Assembly (NCBI GenBank): GCA_012845835.1
Contig: JABAKD010000019.1
Span: 6,061,494 to 6,125,493, forward strand
DNA: 64,000 nucleotides
From: Undaria pinnatifida
Lineage: Eukaryota > Sar > Phaeophyceae > Laminariales > Alariaceae
Direction: 5' to 3'
Both the position numbers and the translations under genes were made by a program. This document shows, piece after piece, positions 43,340-55,250 of this stretch. The notes under the pieces are model-generated. The model was given only the letters and a program-made list of their open reading frames with translations. It ran no database searches and was not told the origin of the DNA. The stretch's first letter is position 1. Every line of letters starts with the position of its first letter.

Positions 43340-43735
43340 CGCCGCAGGCAGTGTTCTTTTCCGAGATCACCATTTTCCTGGTGCTTGACGAGCAGTTGCG
43401 ATATCATTCCACCCTCGTGGAGGTACTACTGTGCTGATGCCGCAGGAAGTGTTCTTTTCCGAGATCACCATTTTCCTGGTGCTTGACGAGCAGTTGCAAT
43501 ATAAACACCCGTAATACGCGCGATCGGAGTATCACACACAGCTTGCAAAGATGAGTTTCGACAAAATATTCGATCTCACAGCTGGAGTGTATTTTAATTT
43601 TTACAATAATTTACCCTCGTAGAGGTACTACTGTGCTGATGCCGCTGGCAGTGTTCTATACCGAGATCACCATTTTCCTGGTGCTTGACGAGCAGTTGCA
43701 ATTTAATTTACCCTCGTGGAAGTACTACTGTGCTG
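43340..43735 (+). repeat. Modular direct repeats, three copies
   Basis: Module 1, 'gagatcaccattttcctggt' with 'gcttgacgagcagttgc', occurs at about 43360-43400, 43458-43498 and 43660-43700. Module 2, 'accctcgtggaggtactact' with 'gtgctgatgccgc', occurs at about 43410, 43611 and 43708. A diverged version of module 1 is near 43195. Confidence 0.85.
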
Positions 43736-44172
43736 ATACGTATACATAGTCTGCCTGTTACATGCGTACCGGTAGCAGCGTAGCAGTACAGCCGGCTTTG
43801 GCAAATGGCCCTACCGCCCGCCCCTTCGGCACTACGCTTCAGCCCGTAAATTTGTCTGGCCTTCACAGCGTGACACGTATTCCCTTCTGACGTTGTCTTC
43901 GCGCCTATACCTTCCACTTTGGCTTCCTTCGCATCCGTGCGCTCAGCGGCCGCGCCCTCCGTGTTTTCGTAGGCCGATTGCTGCTGGTATACCGTAGGCA
44001 ACCTTCCTCGAGCTCTCACGGTTGTGAGCTCCATCATAGGGTTGTAAATCTTGCGATGAGGCATTTTAGCCTCAATGTTACGAGGTGAGGGGGAATCTAT
44101 AGCCTCATTTTCGTTTGTTTCGAATAGCCGTATCTTCGATCCCCTTTCCAATTCTGGATGTTTTGTTGACAT
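43708..44172 (-). CDS. Unidentified 154-residue ORF
   Basis: ATG at 44172. The product is hydrophilic and begins MSTKHPELERGSKIRLFE. It has no motif I know. The 3' end lies inside the repeat module at 43700, so at least that part is not conserved coding sequence. It may be a retroelement remnant or chance. Confidence 0.25.
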   Translation of the reverse strand: MSTKHPELERGSKIRLFETNENEAIDSPSPRNIEAKMPHRKIYNPMMELTTVRARGRLPTVYQQQSAYENTEGAAAERTDAKEAKVEGIGAKTTSEGNTCHAVKARQIYGLKRSAEGAGGRAICQSRLYCYAATGTHVTGRLCIRISTVVLPRG

Positions 44173-45228
44173 CCTTTGGTTGCCAGGTGATCTGCATCTA
44201 CGACCATTCAGGGTAGCCTAATGTAATGGAGTGCCTTTCGTAGAAGGATAGTTTATAGATTCGACGTAAAACCATGTCATGGTTGAGGTGAAATCACGTG
44301 ATATTAGATGTCACATTCACGTCAAGGCCATCGTAGAGGGGCGATAATGTAGGTGGCGATGATGGGACAAGCAGGACTCTCCTCATCTCACTACCCTGCT
44401 CTACCCTACCCAACCCTGCACTACCGTGCCCTACCCTACTTAGCCCGGTTATGTCTGTCTCTTAGTATTCTATGTAGGGAAATAATGCATAAGCTTTGAG
44501 TCTATCCAGCGACCCATGAGGAGAGACCAACCAAAGACACCGGAGCCCATGACGGGGTAGGCAAAACATCATACACCAGGTATAGGTCTACGGGTAGTCT
44601 AGACCGCTCCTGTTTTGTCATTATATATCCCCATTTACAACTGCAGTCAGTTTAGTCTCCGTGGTTCTGCCGTGTCTTGTGGGACTTGCGACTTCCGACC
44701 ACAAGGTCGGTGCTGGTCAACTCTACAGCAATGTGATCGTGCTGCGCGCGTGTTGTGCCACTATTTGTATTGCGGTTCGGCCACTTGCTTTACCATACCG
44801 ACAGCGCCAAACTGCTTCGCGTCGACGAGGCTGTAATCGTCACTTTGCTCCCCTTAACCCCCAATGGAGTTAATCCCTGGAACTGCTGTGTACTCTAAGC
44901 TCGTACTTACTCTGTTTGCCTCTTTGCTTTTTACCGCACAAGCGGTACAAGGTAGAACCGCTGCACCCACGCAGAGTACAATGTGGCCATAGTACGTGGA
45001 ACTAGACTCGATGCTTTTTTTTTGCGGTATATTATACTCGTATTCCAGGTATAGCACGGCACTGTAGTACCGTACCAGAGACTTGTGAACATTTCCTTGA
45101 ATAATTCATACACACCTATACCAGGTAAAAGCACCAGGTTTATGCTAACAGTTTTGACTCTCAATATATGCTGTTTTTTTTTGCCTGCTTTTGCCCGCGA
45201 AACAAAACAGTACTGAAAATACAAGATA

Positions 45229-48200
45229 ATGCCGAGCGCAAAGAAGGAACGCTCGAAGAAGAAGAAGGCGGCCAAGCGTGCTGGTCCTCCTGGCCTCGAG
45301 GCCGCGACGGCCAGAATCAAGGCCGCCAATGCCACTGAAGACCTTTCCAACGGACTTGAGGCGTTTTTATCGATCGACCTGCCCGGGAGTCAGAGTATGG
45401 CGACCCCAGGTGCGGCATCTCGTCCAACAAATAGGGCGGGCGTCAATCTCTTTGGAAACACACCCGTTTTTGGGGGAGGAAATGCTTGGAAATAGTGTAG
45501 GGTCATTTTTGAAGGAGCAAAAGTACTAAGATTGAGGTGTTCGGAACCATCGCCGTGTACCGGTGCTGGTTGGACAGCACTGCTGTTGTCGTGGTTGTGG
45601 ATGTGAATACGTTATGTTCATGTTCGTGGTTTTGGTTGTGATTGTGAATATTGTGTAATTGTTGCGGTTGCGGGTACAGTGTCATGCTTGTGGTTGTTGT
45701 TGCTGGTTCAGTCTGCTGTTGAGCGTCACCTGTCTTCTGGCGCGGTTATGCCACGACTGATCAGCAGAAACGAAACTAGCAACGCGAATATCGCAAACTA
45801 TTCGCAACTCGCCACTGGCGACCCACGGCTTGACCCTTTTGAACCATCTTGGGACTTTGGATTAATAATCATAGCACTGCTACTGTAGCCGCATGACGCA
45901 CGCCGCACTCCCCGCTCGGCTAAAAACCCAAATACTCAAAGCCACAACGCGCGACTGGGCCTGAAAACCGGCTTCTTTTTTGTTTCCCTACCCCTGCGCG
46001 TGCCCGCACAGCAGTCGGTGGTGCGAAACCAGACGCAAACGCTGCCGCGACGACTGCGGCGGCTACCGTCGCCCCCGACCACGTACACCTTGAAATCCGC
46101 GCGCCTAAAGACCTGGCGGAAGGGGACACGCAGAGCATGTACGACTTGCTCAAGGCCAACATGCACGACATGTACGTGGAGGCAGGGTGGGGCTGGGACG
46201 CGGCGGAGAAGAGGCGGGAGATGGAGCATCGAGACGCGCGCTTTCTGATCGCTCGTTGTCGCGGTAGTGGAGGGGATGAGGGAGGCGCGGCGGCGGCGGT
46301 AGCCTCGCCGCAACCTATGGCGAGTTGTGCCGTCGGCAGCGAAGCAGAGGGAGACGCGGGCGCCGTTAAGGCGTCCTCCACGGAGGTGCGCGCGGCAGCG
46401 GTAGAGGACACGAAGTCTTTGGCGAGTGTAAGCGACGACAGCGCAGTGCGGTGTGACGGAAACCCTGTGGGAGGAGGCGCGCGCGTTGAGGACGGCGCTA
46501 GCGACAACGCTGTGAATGTGAAGGAGGAGGCGGTGTTGCCAGCGGGAGAGGAGAGCGAGAGAGGGCGGTTGGCGGGATTCTGCCACTTCCGGTTCGCGTG
46601 GGACGAGGACGAGAACGAGGACGGGGAGGGGGTCGGGGGCAAGGAGGATGTGCTGTACGTGTACGAACTGCAGGTGGCGCCGTGGACTAAGCGGAGGGGT
46701 CTCGGACGACGGATGATGCAGGCGCTTGAGGTATGCCAGTTGCTCGGTGTCAGGGGAGGAGAGGGGAGGGGGGCGGGTACTCATAATCATGCATGGCCGC
46801 ATCCCTACAATATCGGGATGGAGCACGTCGGTTTTCTGTCTACCAGACAGTCATTGATTGCATCATGCATGGAGGAGGGCGGGGGGGCGGGATTCGGGGA
46901 GCGCTTGCGGTGTGCGAGGAGTGTACATGCGTGTCTGCTATTAATTGTTTACAAGGATGCAGTACGGTGTGAAAACGGGGGCGAGCCACTTTGTGTGGCA
47001 TACGTATATCGTGTATATATATCACGCGATGTAATTGTTTCGATGTGCGTTATGTTTTTGTGCTATGCTATTGTTTCTGGACCAGCTGTTGACTCTGTCA
47101 CGTCTCTTGTGGTGTCGATCATGATCGTTTAGACTCTCGTCGCTTTGTGGGTGCAGGTTAGATCCCCTTTCACGATCTGGATTTAATCGTTGGACAGAAC
47201 ATGTCCCATTTCTCGATCTGAATATTTTGTGGCAAGATATATCCATGAGTTGCATGATCTGGGCGATGTAGACCATGGGATCTGTAGGACCCGGCTCCTG
47301 CGCTCATGTTTTCCGGGCGGGTTCTGTATTAATCGGCTCTTACGCAACATCTCATAGCGCGAAATGAAGAAACCAACGTAGATATTCTAGGTCGTGAGCT
47401 GTCTGATGTGTGTAAACCATTCCCTCACGGTTGTGTTTGTTTGTGTTCACCGAAGCCTCTCCTCCTCCCGAAGGTCTATGGTCATACGACTACGGCCATG
47501 CACAAAATGAATAGACCTCCCCTCTCCCCCTCCCCCCCCCCCCCCCCCTCGGCTTCCATTCCCCACGAGCAGCTTTTGGCGAACAGGCACGGCATGTCGA
47601 AGGTAATGCTGACGGTGTTTAAGGAGAACAAGCAGGCGATGTCGTTCTACACGAAGAAGTGAGTGCACGTCGACTGGCGACCAATCGCACGCTTCACCCG
47701 TGCTACGATAGGGGCGGACTTTTTTTTTTTTTCAACACAATGTTTCTATGTGAAGCGACTCCTCGACTACGGAATCAGCTTGTGTACCCAGTATCGTTGG
47801 AACACGATTTTTGAATTTGATTAATGTTCGTTGTTTACCTAGGCCACGGGTACTATCAATCGGTGGTACTGTCAATCGGGTTGCAAGTTCGTTTTTTTTT
47901 TCACGGTCAGTTTTGGTTTTGGTTGAGGTATTTATTTAATAGTAAGCTGCTCAAAATGAGGAGCCGTAGAAAGTTTGTGTGCGCCCCCGCCGTAGCAGGC
48001 GTCGCTTAGTCGTGCGCGAACCGTCGTCGCCGCGGCGAAGGGTGGAGCTAATAAACCGAGAGAGATAGATGTAAGGAAAGGCGGCATTTTGTTTGGCTCG
48101 CAAGGACAAGGCATGCAGCAGATGCAGAGCGTCACAGGTAGCGTGAAGGGAAAGCTCGGCAAGCCGAAAAAGAGGGGCGTTCAACCCTGCGGCTCGTTTG

Positions 48201-48833
48201 TGTACCAAAGAGCAACGCGGCTGGTGTGCCGTGCTGCGCCTCTGGCAGGCGACCCGACGGGCACCTTCGCGAACCGAGGTTTCAAAAGAGTTTGGAACGA
48301 AAAGAGTATGAAGCTGTCCGTTTTGACAGCCGCTCTTCACCCGTTTAGAGCTACTTGGTACATGCACGTTTTTGGTGGCAAACAAGTTGGAACTAGCGGG
48401 GAGTATTTTTTTACAGTTCCCAAAGGGTTAGCCAAGATAACTCGACGACAACAAACCCTACAGCAGGCCTAAGGTACGTGACGTTACGCAGCAAGTCGTA
48501 CGCAATCATCGTCGCCGCCGCTCCCGCCGACTCCGCTTCTCGCTTCGCTGCCTCCGCTGCTCCCGCCGTCGCGTTTCCGACACGTGTTGCTCTTATCCAT
48601 GCGCGACCGTGGATTTTTATCATTTGCGCCGCTCTTGCGTTTGCATGCGGCCCGGGGATGATGCCGCGCGCTGACTTTGGGCTGCCGCCTGCAGAATGAA
48701 GTACGGCAGAGACAAGGACTCCCCGTTCAACTGGGACCAGCCGGACGCAGTGTACGAGATCCTTAGCAAGCCCACGCGGCAGGGGGCGATAAGAGGGAAA
48801 GAAGCACTGCGAGAGACGGCAGTCTTGCGCTAG
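45229..48833 (+). CDS. NAA40: N-alpha-acetyltransferase 40 (NatD), histone H4/H2A N-terminal acetyltransferase
   Basis: Transfers acetyl from acetyl-CoA to the N-terminal Ser of histones H4 and H2A, independently of ribosomal Nat partners. Exons: 45229-45409, 46012-46730, 47573-47658 and 48695-48833 (TAG), 374 codons, all junctions in phase. The N-terminus is a Lys-rich helix (KKERSKKKKAAKRAG) followed by IKAANATEDLSNGLEAF, as in animal NAA40. YDLLKANMHDMYVEAGWGW is the family's substrate-pocket block, FCHFRFAWDEDE and VLYVYELQVAPW are core GNAT strands, and RRGLGRR (288-294) is the acetyl-CoA loop. SKVMLTVFKENKQAMSFY and a C-terminal AVYEILSKPTRQG complete the fold. Length exceeds the roughly 237 residues of human NAA40 because of a low-complexity loop of about 105 residues after FLIARC, and extra sequence after exon 1. 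The exon-1 donor (CCAG|GTGCGG) is the least certain junction. Confidence 0.94.
47834..47977 (+). repeat. Unnamed dispersed repeat, copy D
   Basis: Blocks 'ctaggccacgggtactatca', 'tgtcaatcgggttgcaagtt', 'ggttgaggtatttattta' and 'atgaggagccgtagaaa' match copies A-C in order. It lies in NAA40 intron 3. Confidence 0.7.
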
Positions 48834-48921
48834 CAATGTTCGTAGCACCGCTGGCTGTCTGCGGCCATGATCGATCCTGGGTGCCGTATTGTTGTCCGCC
48901 CCAGCCTTTGTGTTTTGTGCA

Positions 48922-48976
48922 GGTGGGTGGGTGGGTGGGTGGGCGGATGGCTGGGTGGGAGAGTGGGTGAGTTTCT
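48922..48976 (+). repeat. GGGT-rich microsatellite
   Basis: 'gtgggtgggtgggtgggtgg' with degenerate extension, 90 bp downstream of the NAA40 stop codon. Confidence 0.9.
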
Positions 48977-50077
48977 GGTGCTGCAGGTTTGCCAGGGATG
49001 CGGCAGAGAAGTTTTCCCATCCTCAGAGGATTTGGCTTTGTTGGTTTGGTTTTGGTTCGTTGGGAGCGGTCGGTTTTTGCGTTCTGGTGATGGTTGCTGG
49101 CGACTTGCCGACGTTGTCATTCTGTGGTCGGTTGCATTGACCGTCTCTGAGTTGACGGCTAAACGCACGCGCGGATGGAGGGGGGTGATGCTTGTCACGT
49201 TCAAACAAGAATAGACGATCAAGGCGTGATGAAGATGAAGTTACGCTAATCCGGCAAGTCCGAATGAAGAACGGCGCTTAATCTCCACAGCGCTACGAAT
49301 GAGGTAGTGGCAGACTTCTCGTTCCCTTACTGTAGGAAAGACCCTGGGTTAGCCACGAACGCTCTCCAAGCCGTCCCACCTGTCGATGACGATCTGCTCT
49401 GGCCCATGAACAGGCGAGCATGAAAATCGTTTGAATTGACAGCGAAAAATCATGCTCATTCGTTAATACACCGAAATTAGACGCTGGAAAGGGGTTTCAG
49501 TCGCGGGGACCCGAGGTATCACGTTGACATTTTCGGAAAACGTGGCATTGTGCGAGTATGACCTGATTCGTAAGCAGGGAACACGAGGTAATCGTTTTTC
49601 TCAAGCCAAGCGACCCCTGCTTTCGTTTTGAGCTCTGCTGGTGCCCTGAAACGCACGGGGTGCTCACCTGGGAAATGGCTGTGGGCAGGAACCGTTGATT
49701 TAGCCGTTCACGGGAGTTCACTCTACGGTGTGTGTTGCCACAACCTCAAGATCTTTCTCGCCAATCGAATGAAGGTGTCCTCGGTTCTCAATTGAACAGG
49801 CGTTCTCATTACTCAGGACAACACGTATTCTCGTTGCTCACGCGATAAGCATTCTCGAATTTTGTTATTTTCAGTACTTGAAAGTATCCAGCTTCGAACA
49901 TTTGGTGCTAGGCACCTGCACGGCAAGAAACCGTCCTGGGGTGTTGGATCGCCTGGCGTGGTCAACAACGCCAGGAACGCAGCAGTCGCCAATGTTCAGG
50001 CAGGCGTCAGGCAGATATTCATGCTTTTGCTCGATCCACCAGTGATGCGAGGCGCGAGTATTTCGCGTTCGTATTGC

Positions 50078-50400
50078 CGTTGGTCGACGGCTGCAAACCT
50101 GCTACTGTCGAGCCGTAATGGGAATTAGCGCTTTGTCCACAAGAAACCCATAAGCTCATGGCTGAAGCTCGTCCCAAGTGCTTCGTGCAGAAATAACACC
50201 GTAAAGTTGGCGTTCGCAATGCCGCGGGTTGAGACTTCCGACACTGTAATTCTCCGGGCAATGGTTGGAATTAGCATAATGGCTATCCATAGAAAGTCCG
50301 CTAGGTTATGGCTGAATCTCACACTAAGTGCAGCAACTTCATATCGTAAGGTTGCGGTACTGTATCCCGATCCCCCAAACTTGTGGCTGAAAGTACGCAA
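50078..50400 (+). repeat. Degenerate tandem repeat, two to three units of about 140 bp
   Basis: Units share 'ggaattagc', 'tccacaagaaa'/'tccatagaaa', 'catggctgaa'/'tatggctgaa', 'aagtgc' and 'cgtaaggttg'/'cgtaaagttg'. They start near 50110 and 50255. A third fragment ('cttgtggctgaaagt') is at 50380. Confidence 0.65.
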
Positions 50401-52371
50401 CAAATGTGGCTAAGAAAATTGCGGGGATCTGGAACGTTGCGATACGCTTGGTTATACCAGGTGCGGCAAAGTTCTTTCTGTAAAATCGCGGCGTACGGGA
50501 TACGTAATCGAGCGGCACGACCGAACCAGGTGCGGCACAGGACAATAGTTGTTCGCAATATGGAGGACACCAGCACCAACAAAGTGGCAACTATGGCACA
50601 GAGCCTCCCGCAGTTCGACGGCAGGGACAAGCAAGCCCATCGCAACCGGAGGGCGCGCGTGAAAGTTCGCCTGAAAAATGTCTGCGCCAGGCATTTACGA
50701 CAATGTCCAGTCAAATACGTTAGAACCGGCACCGGCTTAACCCCGCATTCGCCGGAGAAACCGTACGTATTGCGTGGATGGTGCTCTGTACGTTAATACG
50801 ACTTCATTCTTGATGGTCGTATGCTTTACACTTGAACGGCCAGCAAACGAACGGCACTGCTGTTATGATCTTCTAAAACAAAAAACACTCACGCTATTGT
50901 AATAATGGTGGTATAGACTAGTACCCATACGAGTGTCGATGTATACTCCAAGACAGGTCAGACTTTGTGTTAGCAAGAAGAAAATCTATATGAGCTATCC
51001 TCCTGACTGCGTCTCAACAACATAGTCTATGGATTCACCATTTTAACAATCGGTATGTCGACCAAGAAATAGAAGCAACTAGCAGCATGCAATATTTCTG
51101 CCCCCACCATGAAAAAACAAGACATGCGGTGATGCAGAACGAGTACTCCCGCCAAGCAGGTGTAACCCCGGGATATGTCGATTTTCCGGCGATCCATACG
51201 ATTATGTTTCGGCGATCCTAAAAACGATGCCCCGGTACTCTCAAACGACGATGTTGGGGCGAGAGGCTGCCCCCCCGGCAACCCCATAACGAAAGGATTG
51301 TGACTCAGTTCGGCAGGACGTCTCTCCGGCGGTCTCACGGCAACTGAGTGGTGATTGCAAAGACGGTGTTCCGGTAATCTTACGATGAATGGCCCTGAGC
51401 GATACGACGCCCCAGCGTTCCATGATGATGACGGTGATCCTAGACATTGACTCTATCCTTGCTGGGGGAGTACATGTGCTCTTAGAACTGAAAGCTGCGG
51501 TCAAAGTAGTCGTCAGAATAGTTCACGACCGCCTTCCTCTCCCGTCGCCGTCAGAATGCAGAGAATCGACGACAAGAACAACAGCGAGAGACAAACCGCC
51601 CTCCTTCGCGTGCGGCGCTCTCTGCTTGTAGCATCATTAGCGACTTTCGCAAAACAAAACATGGAAGCAAAACATTTGCTAATGGACGTAGTTGCTCAGG
51701 GTATCGCGGCAAAAGAAAAAGTTGGCGGCTAAACTAGACCATGAGGACATTATTTTAATATTGTTGCTCAGGGGGAGTAGTGCTTTCAAAATAGCCCCCG
51801 ACTCTGGCAAATAAACTACAATGGGTTAAGGTCATGAAACAGAGATCAGGCGGTATAAGGGGTGTCTGCACCATCGCGAAAGCGAATTCCGACTCGCCGC
51901 CACAGCGTAGGGTGACAGGGCGCGCCAGCTCCTCGGCCCAGGAGTGGCTGCGAGGCGCTGTGGCCGCGAAAATAACGTTGTCCGAACTCGAAAAGCAGGA
52001 CTACATTGGTGATACGGTGACTTGGCGAGCTATCTCGGGTGTTCATGCACACATGTGAACACAATGGTTTGCCATATTGCACATTAATCAGGGTTTTAAA
52101 TTTACTTGTTCTTTTCACATCGGGGTTCTGAACCGCGAGGTACAGCTACAACACCCAGGATAATTTCCAGCGGTGCTGCTCTGTACTACCTTCTTGGAAG
52201 GCGTTATTGCCACCCTGACTGTTTCGAATTTAATTCGCCGCCCAAACAAATCGTATTTCCCAGCCCACAGAACTACCCGTCCCTTCTCTGCGCCCGATTA
52301 AGCCACACCCATATAGCCATGGACATTACCCACCGTACCTTTATGTCCCACGTCATCCCGCCACCGTAACA

Positions 52372-52560
52372 CTCTCCCAAGTCTGGTACGGTCCTCCGAA
52401 CTTAGAAGAATGCGGCCCCGGTTGACGGAATGAAATGCCCACGCTGCCTGCAACACCCTTCCTTCCAAGTCTGGTATGACCTTTCAGAGCTTCATGGAGT
52501 GCGGCTTCGGTCAGTGGAACATTCAGTATTGCCCTTCTCAGCCAGACCTGCCGTCTGAGC
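52372..52560 (+). repeat. Degenerate direct duplication of about 95 bp
   Basis: 'cccaagtctggtacggtcc' to 'gaatgcggccccggttgacg' (about 52376-52430) is echoed by 'ccaagtctggtatgacc' to 'gagtgcggcttcggtcagtg' (about 52467-52522). Confidence 0.75.
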
Positions 52561-53194
52561 ACACGGCTTAGGCGGAGGCCTTGAATCCTTTCCAGATTCC
52601 GCTCAAGTTGCAGTCGCCAATTCCTTTCCTTGTTTGACCTCTTCACGATTTAGCTCCTCCCAGTCACCGTCTGGGTATTTTACGCCAATACATGTTGCTG
52701 ACGTCGTACACTTCCCATAGCCAGATCCACCGTTTGAGAAAACGGTTTCGGCAGGACGCCAGCCCCTTCTTTCTCCGTTGAGGTCCTTGACAAGGCCAGT
52801 CTCTTCCGGTCTCCATTAGAATAGTCCACTCGTTAATCTTGATAATGGAAGTCATACACCTCCACAGCCAATGAAAAATCCCAGCTTTCATCTTGGTTCC
52901 GATCGGGTGCGGTCGAAGCGCTTTTTTTCTCTCCCCGGCGCCGCCGCCGCTACAACACTTCTCCCTGGCGCCACCGTCACTGCAACATCCCGGTATTCGA
53001 AAACAGCCCGTACATCTCTCTCCTCCGCTCATCTCCGTCGGTTCAATGTTGCAACGCGCCTCCTTCCGCAGTGTCAATGTTGGACGGTGGTGAGATGAGG
53101 TCCCGATCTTCGCATTTCCTACACACAGTAGCATTCGACCAGCCGACGGTTCAGACCAAAGATAATCCCACTCCAGAAGCACAATCCCGAGCAG

Positions 53195-53420
53195 GCACTC
53201 ACCTTCGTCTGCCCGTTGGACAATATAATGACAAATGCATGCCTCCACGTCGAAATGCTACCGTCAAACCTACTTGTAACACTCGCGGCAGATGCTTGCC
53301 TCACCTCGCGACCAGCAGCGATTGACAACGTCCTCACCTCACAGTTCAACCAAATACCGCCAGGACTACACGAAGGCTCTTACCTTCGCCAGCATAGATA
53401 AAGACGCTCACCTTCGCCAT
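53195..53420 (-). repeat. Array of CGAAGGTGAG-like words, part 1
   Basis: On the minus strand, words resembling a splice donor (CGAAGGTGAG, CGAGGTGAG, CGAAGGTAAG) recur near 53200, 53307, 53335, 53385 and 53412. A related set lies at 54940-55250. They form no coding exon I recognise. Confidence 0.55.
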
Positions 53421-53982
53421 CATAGAAATGAAACGAAGAAAATCAGTCCCTCAACACTAACCACACACAACACAGAAAGTCAGTGTCAACGCCTCTTTGA
53501 CAGTGTGGAAATACCACTCGTGTGTACCTGGTATAGACTATCCATAATGTCGACAGAAATGCATAAAAATCCACGAGCTACACTCGTCAACGCAAACCTG
53601 TACCATTAGCTCCTACACGAGGCAGTGGGACCGTTAGACTCTAAATACACGAACTGATTATCGGTGCATTCGTGTCATAATCCAAATACTCGTACTACTC
53701 GGTACATAATAGACTATACCTAAAATATAAGTCTAGACTACACCAAGTAAAAATATAGACTAGAGCTTCCACGTAGATTTTAAAAGGAAAATAGTTTGAA
53801 AAACAACTCGTGTCTTACGTGTTTTTTTTCCCCATGCGGCTCTTGCGGGCTGTCCGAAAAATAAAAAAAGCTGTTCGTACCAGGGGCCAGGTAGCCAGGT
53901 AGCAAGCAAGCCGCAGGCGAGAGGCGAGAGCGCGAGGACTCACTCGTACCAAACTGCTGTGGATTTCAAAGCACCGAGCTGT

Positions 53983-54545
53983 CTAGAGCACTACACACAG
54001 AGCAAGACTATCCCTACTCGCATGGTGCGGCAGCGGCATTAGTAGTGCAAGACCGATGCTGCTAGGTTTTGGCCGTGTGGGGGGCGATAGCTTCCGTAAT
54101 CTCCATTGGCGCGAGCTGGCCTCCATCCAAAGCGACCTCGCGTACTCGTATTCCACCCAACGCCACCAAATTTTGTTTATGTTTTGAGATACTCCAAGAC
54201 TCCACACACACGGCAACACACTCCTTATCAGGGGGGGTGGAGCGGCAACATGAACACTATACACACGAGGCTGCTTGTATTCAACCGTGGCGGGCCCGGT
54301 AGCTACTGCAGTCGTCAACGGCGTGGGGTGATCTCTCAGGAAGAAGCTCGATTCTTCCCCGCGAAGCACAGCAGATCCCAGGAGCTTGACTTAGCATTTT
54401 CATAACAACGGAGTTCGCTCAAACACCACACACAGGACGGGACGAGCCCTACCCGCTTGCTGCGGCGGCGAAGTATGACGAGCACCAGGCACCACACGCT
54501 GCTGAGTTTCATTTGAGGGTGCGATGACTGCCCTAGTCGTGTGTG
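53983..54545 (+). repeat. Degenerate direct duplication with a period of about 430 bp
   Basis: Positions 53990-54105 and 54420-54535 share the order 'ccacacacagga'/'ctacacacagag', 'ccctac(c)cgc', 'gcggcggc'/'gcggcagcgg' and 'gatgctgctagg'/'cacgctgctgag', then a GCGAT word. Confidence 0.5.
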
Positions 54546-54939
54546 CTGTCTGCTGCTGCTGCTGTTGTCTGCGGCGGTGCTCTTGCTGGCCAAAAAACAA
54601 ATTATCTCGCATGTGCTCCGCATGTCACAGCGACCGGGCTACTCGCACTGCTGTACACTCAACTCAAGTTGTTTCGTAAGGGATAATTTGTCTAACCAAT
54701 CCAAACGCGTTGAAGTTATTCAGCATTTTTGGAATCACTCTGGAAATTTTCACGGCCAAAAATCTTGGTGCAACCTACGACTCCGGTTAAAATTTCCAAG
54801 CTAAAGCGCAATTTGTCGGCCATTATTTCTACGTGGAAACTCTATAATGTATACCACCAGCACCAAACAGCTCCCCAGAAGTCCAAAACGCTGGGAAGGT
54901 GCTACCCCACCTCTCCTGTTCAGCGGCAGAAAGACTGCT

Positions 54940-55250
54940 CACCTTCACTGTCTGGAAGCTACCACTGAACCAATGCTTAAAACACATCAGAGAGCTGCTC
55001 ACCTTCAGCGTCCCGCTCAGCAGCGGTTGCAGCACGTGCTTACCTTCGCGTCTGAACCCAATACTGCTGGCATCTGTTCCAAGAACAACCCAGAGAAGCG
55101 CCCATCTCACTTTCCTATCTATTCAGCCATAGCTTCACATGTGCTTACCTCCACTGTGCAGATGCTATCACTGAACTCATAACAACACTCACAAGAGTTG
55201 CTTAGCTCAGCTTTTCATGCTCAATAGCGGTTAGCGCACGTGTTTACCTC
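54940..55250 (-). repeat. Array of CGAAGGTGAG-like words, part 2
   Basis: Minus-strand words GAAGGTGAGCAG, GAAGGTGAGCAG, GAAGGTAAGCAC, GGAGGTAAGCAC and GGAGGTAAACAC occur at about 54950, 55002, 55045, 55150 and 55240. The units also share 'tgctcagcagcgg' and 'actgaac' words, so this is a degenerate tandem array. Confidence 0.6.

Larger units (their letters stand above)
42749..45228. other. Intergenic region between the MULE and NAA40, repeats and one weak ORF
   Basis: Before the insertion this sequence joined the CPSF1 5' flank. It contains repeat modules at about 43340-43735, a minus-strand ORF (43708-44172) and a tract of 'ctaccctac' words at about 44390-44440. A TATA-like 'cattatatatcccc' at 44618-44632 is followed by non-coding sequence. 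The 44.2-44.9 kb part could be a solo LTR, but I could not find its pair. Confidence 0.5.

Noticed and set aside
44220-44900. Solo LTR with a TATA box
   Set aside because: A TATA-like word and C-rich tract are present, but no second LTR, primer-binding site, TG...CA ends or target duplication could be located.
45229-45495. Independent 88-residue small gene
   Set aside because: Its first 60 residues match the N-terminus of NAA40, and it splices in phase to the next exon, so it is NAA40 exon 1 read into the intron.
46731-47132. Continuation of the NAA40 exon-2 frame past 46730
   Set aside because: The GAG|GTATGC donor at 46730 joins in phase to the conserved SKVMLTVFK exon. The read-through sequence has no family similarity.
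52664-53248. 194-residue minus-strand ORF as a gene
   Set aside because: It has no recognisable motif and an odd composition with a CCS(D/G)GGA repeat, and it lies between degenerate direct repeats; chance cannot be excluded.
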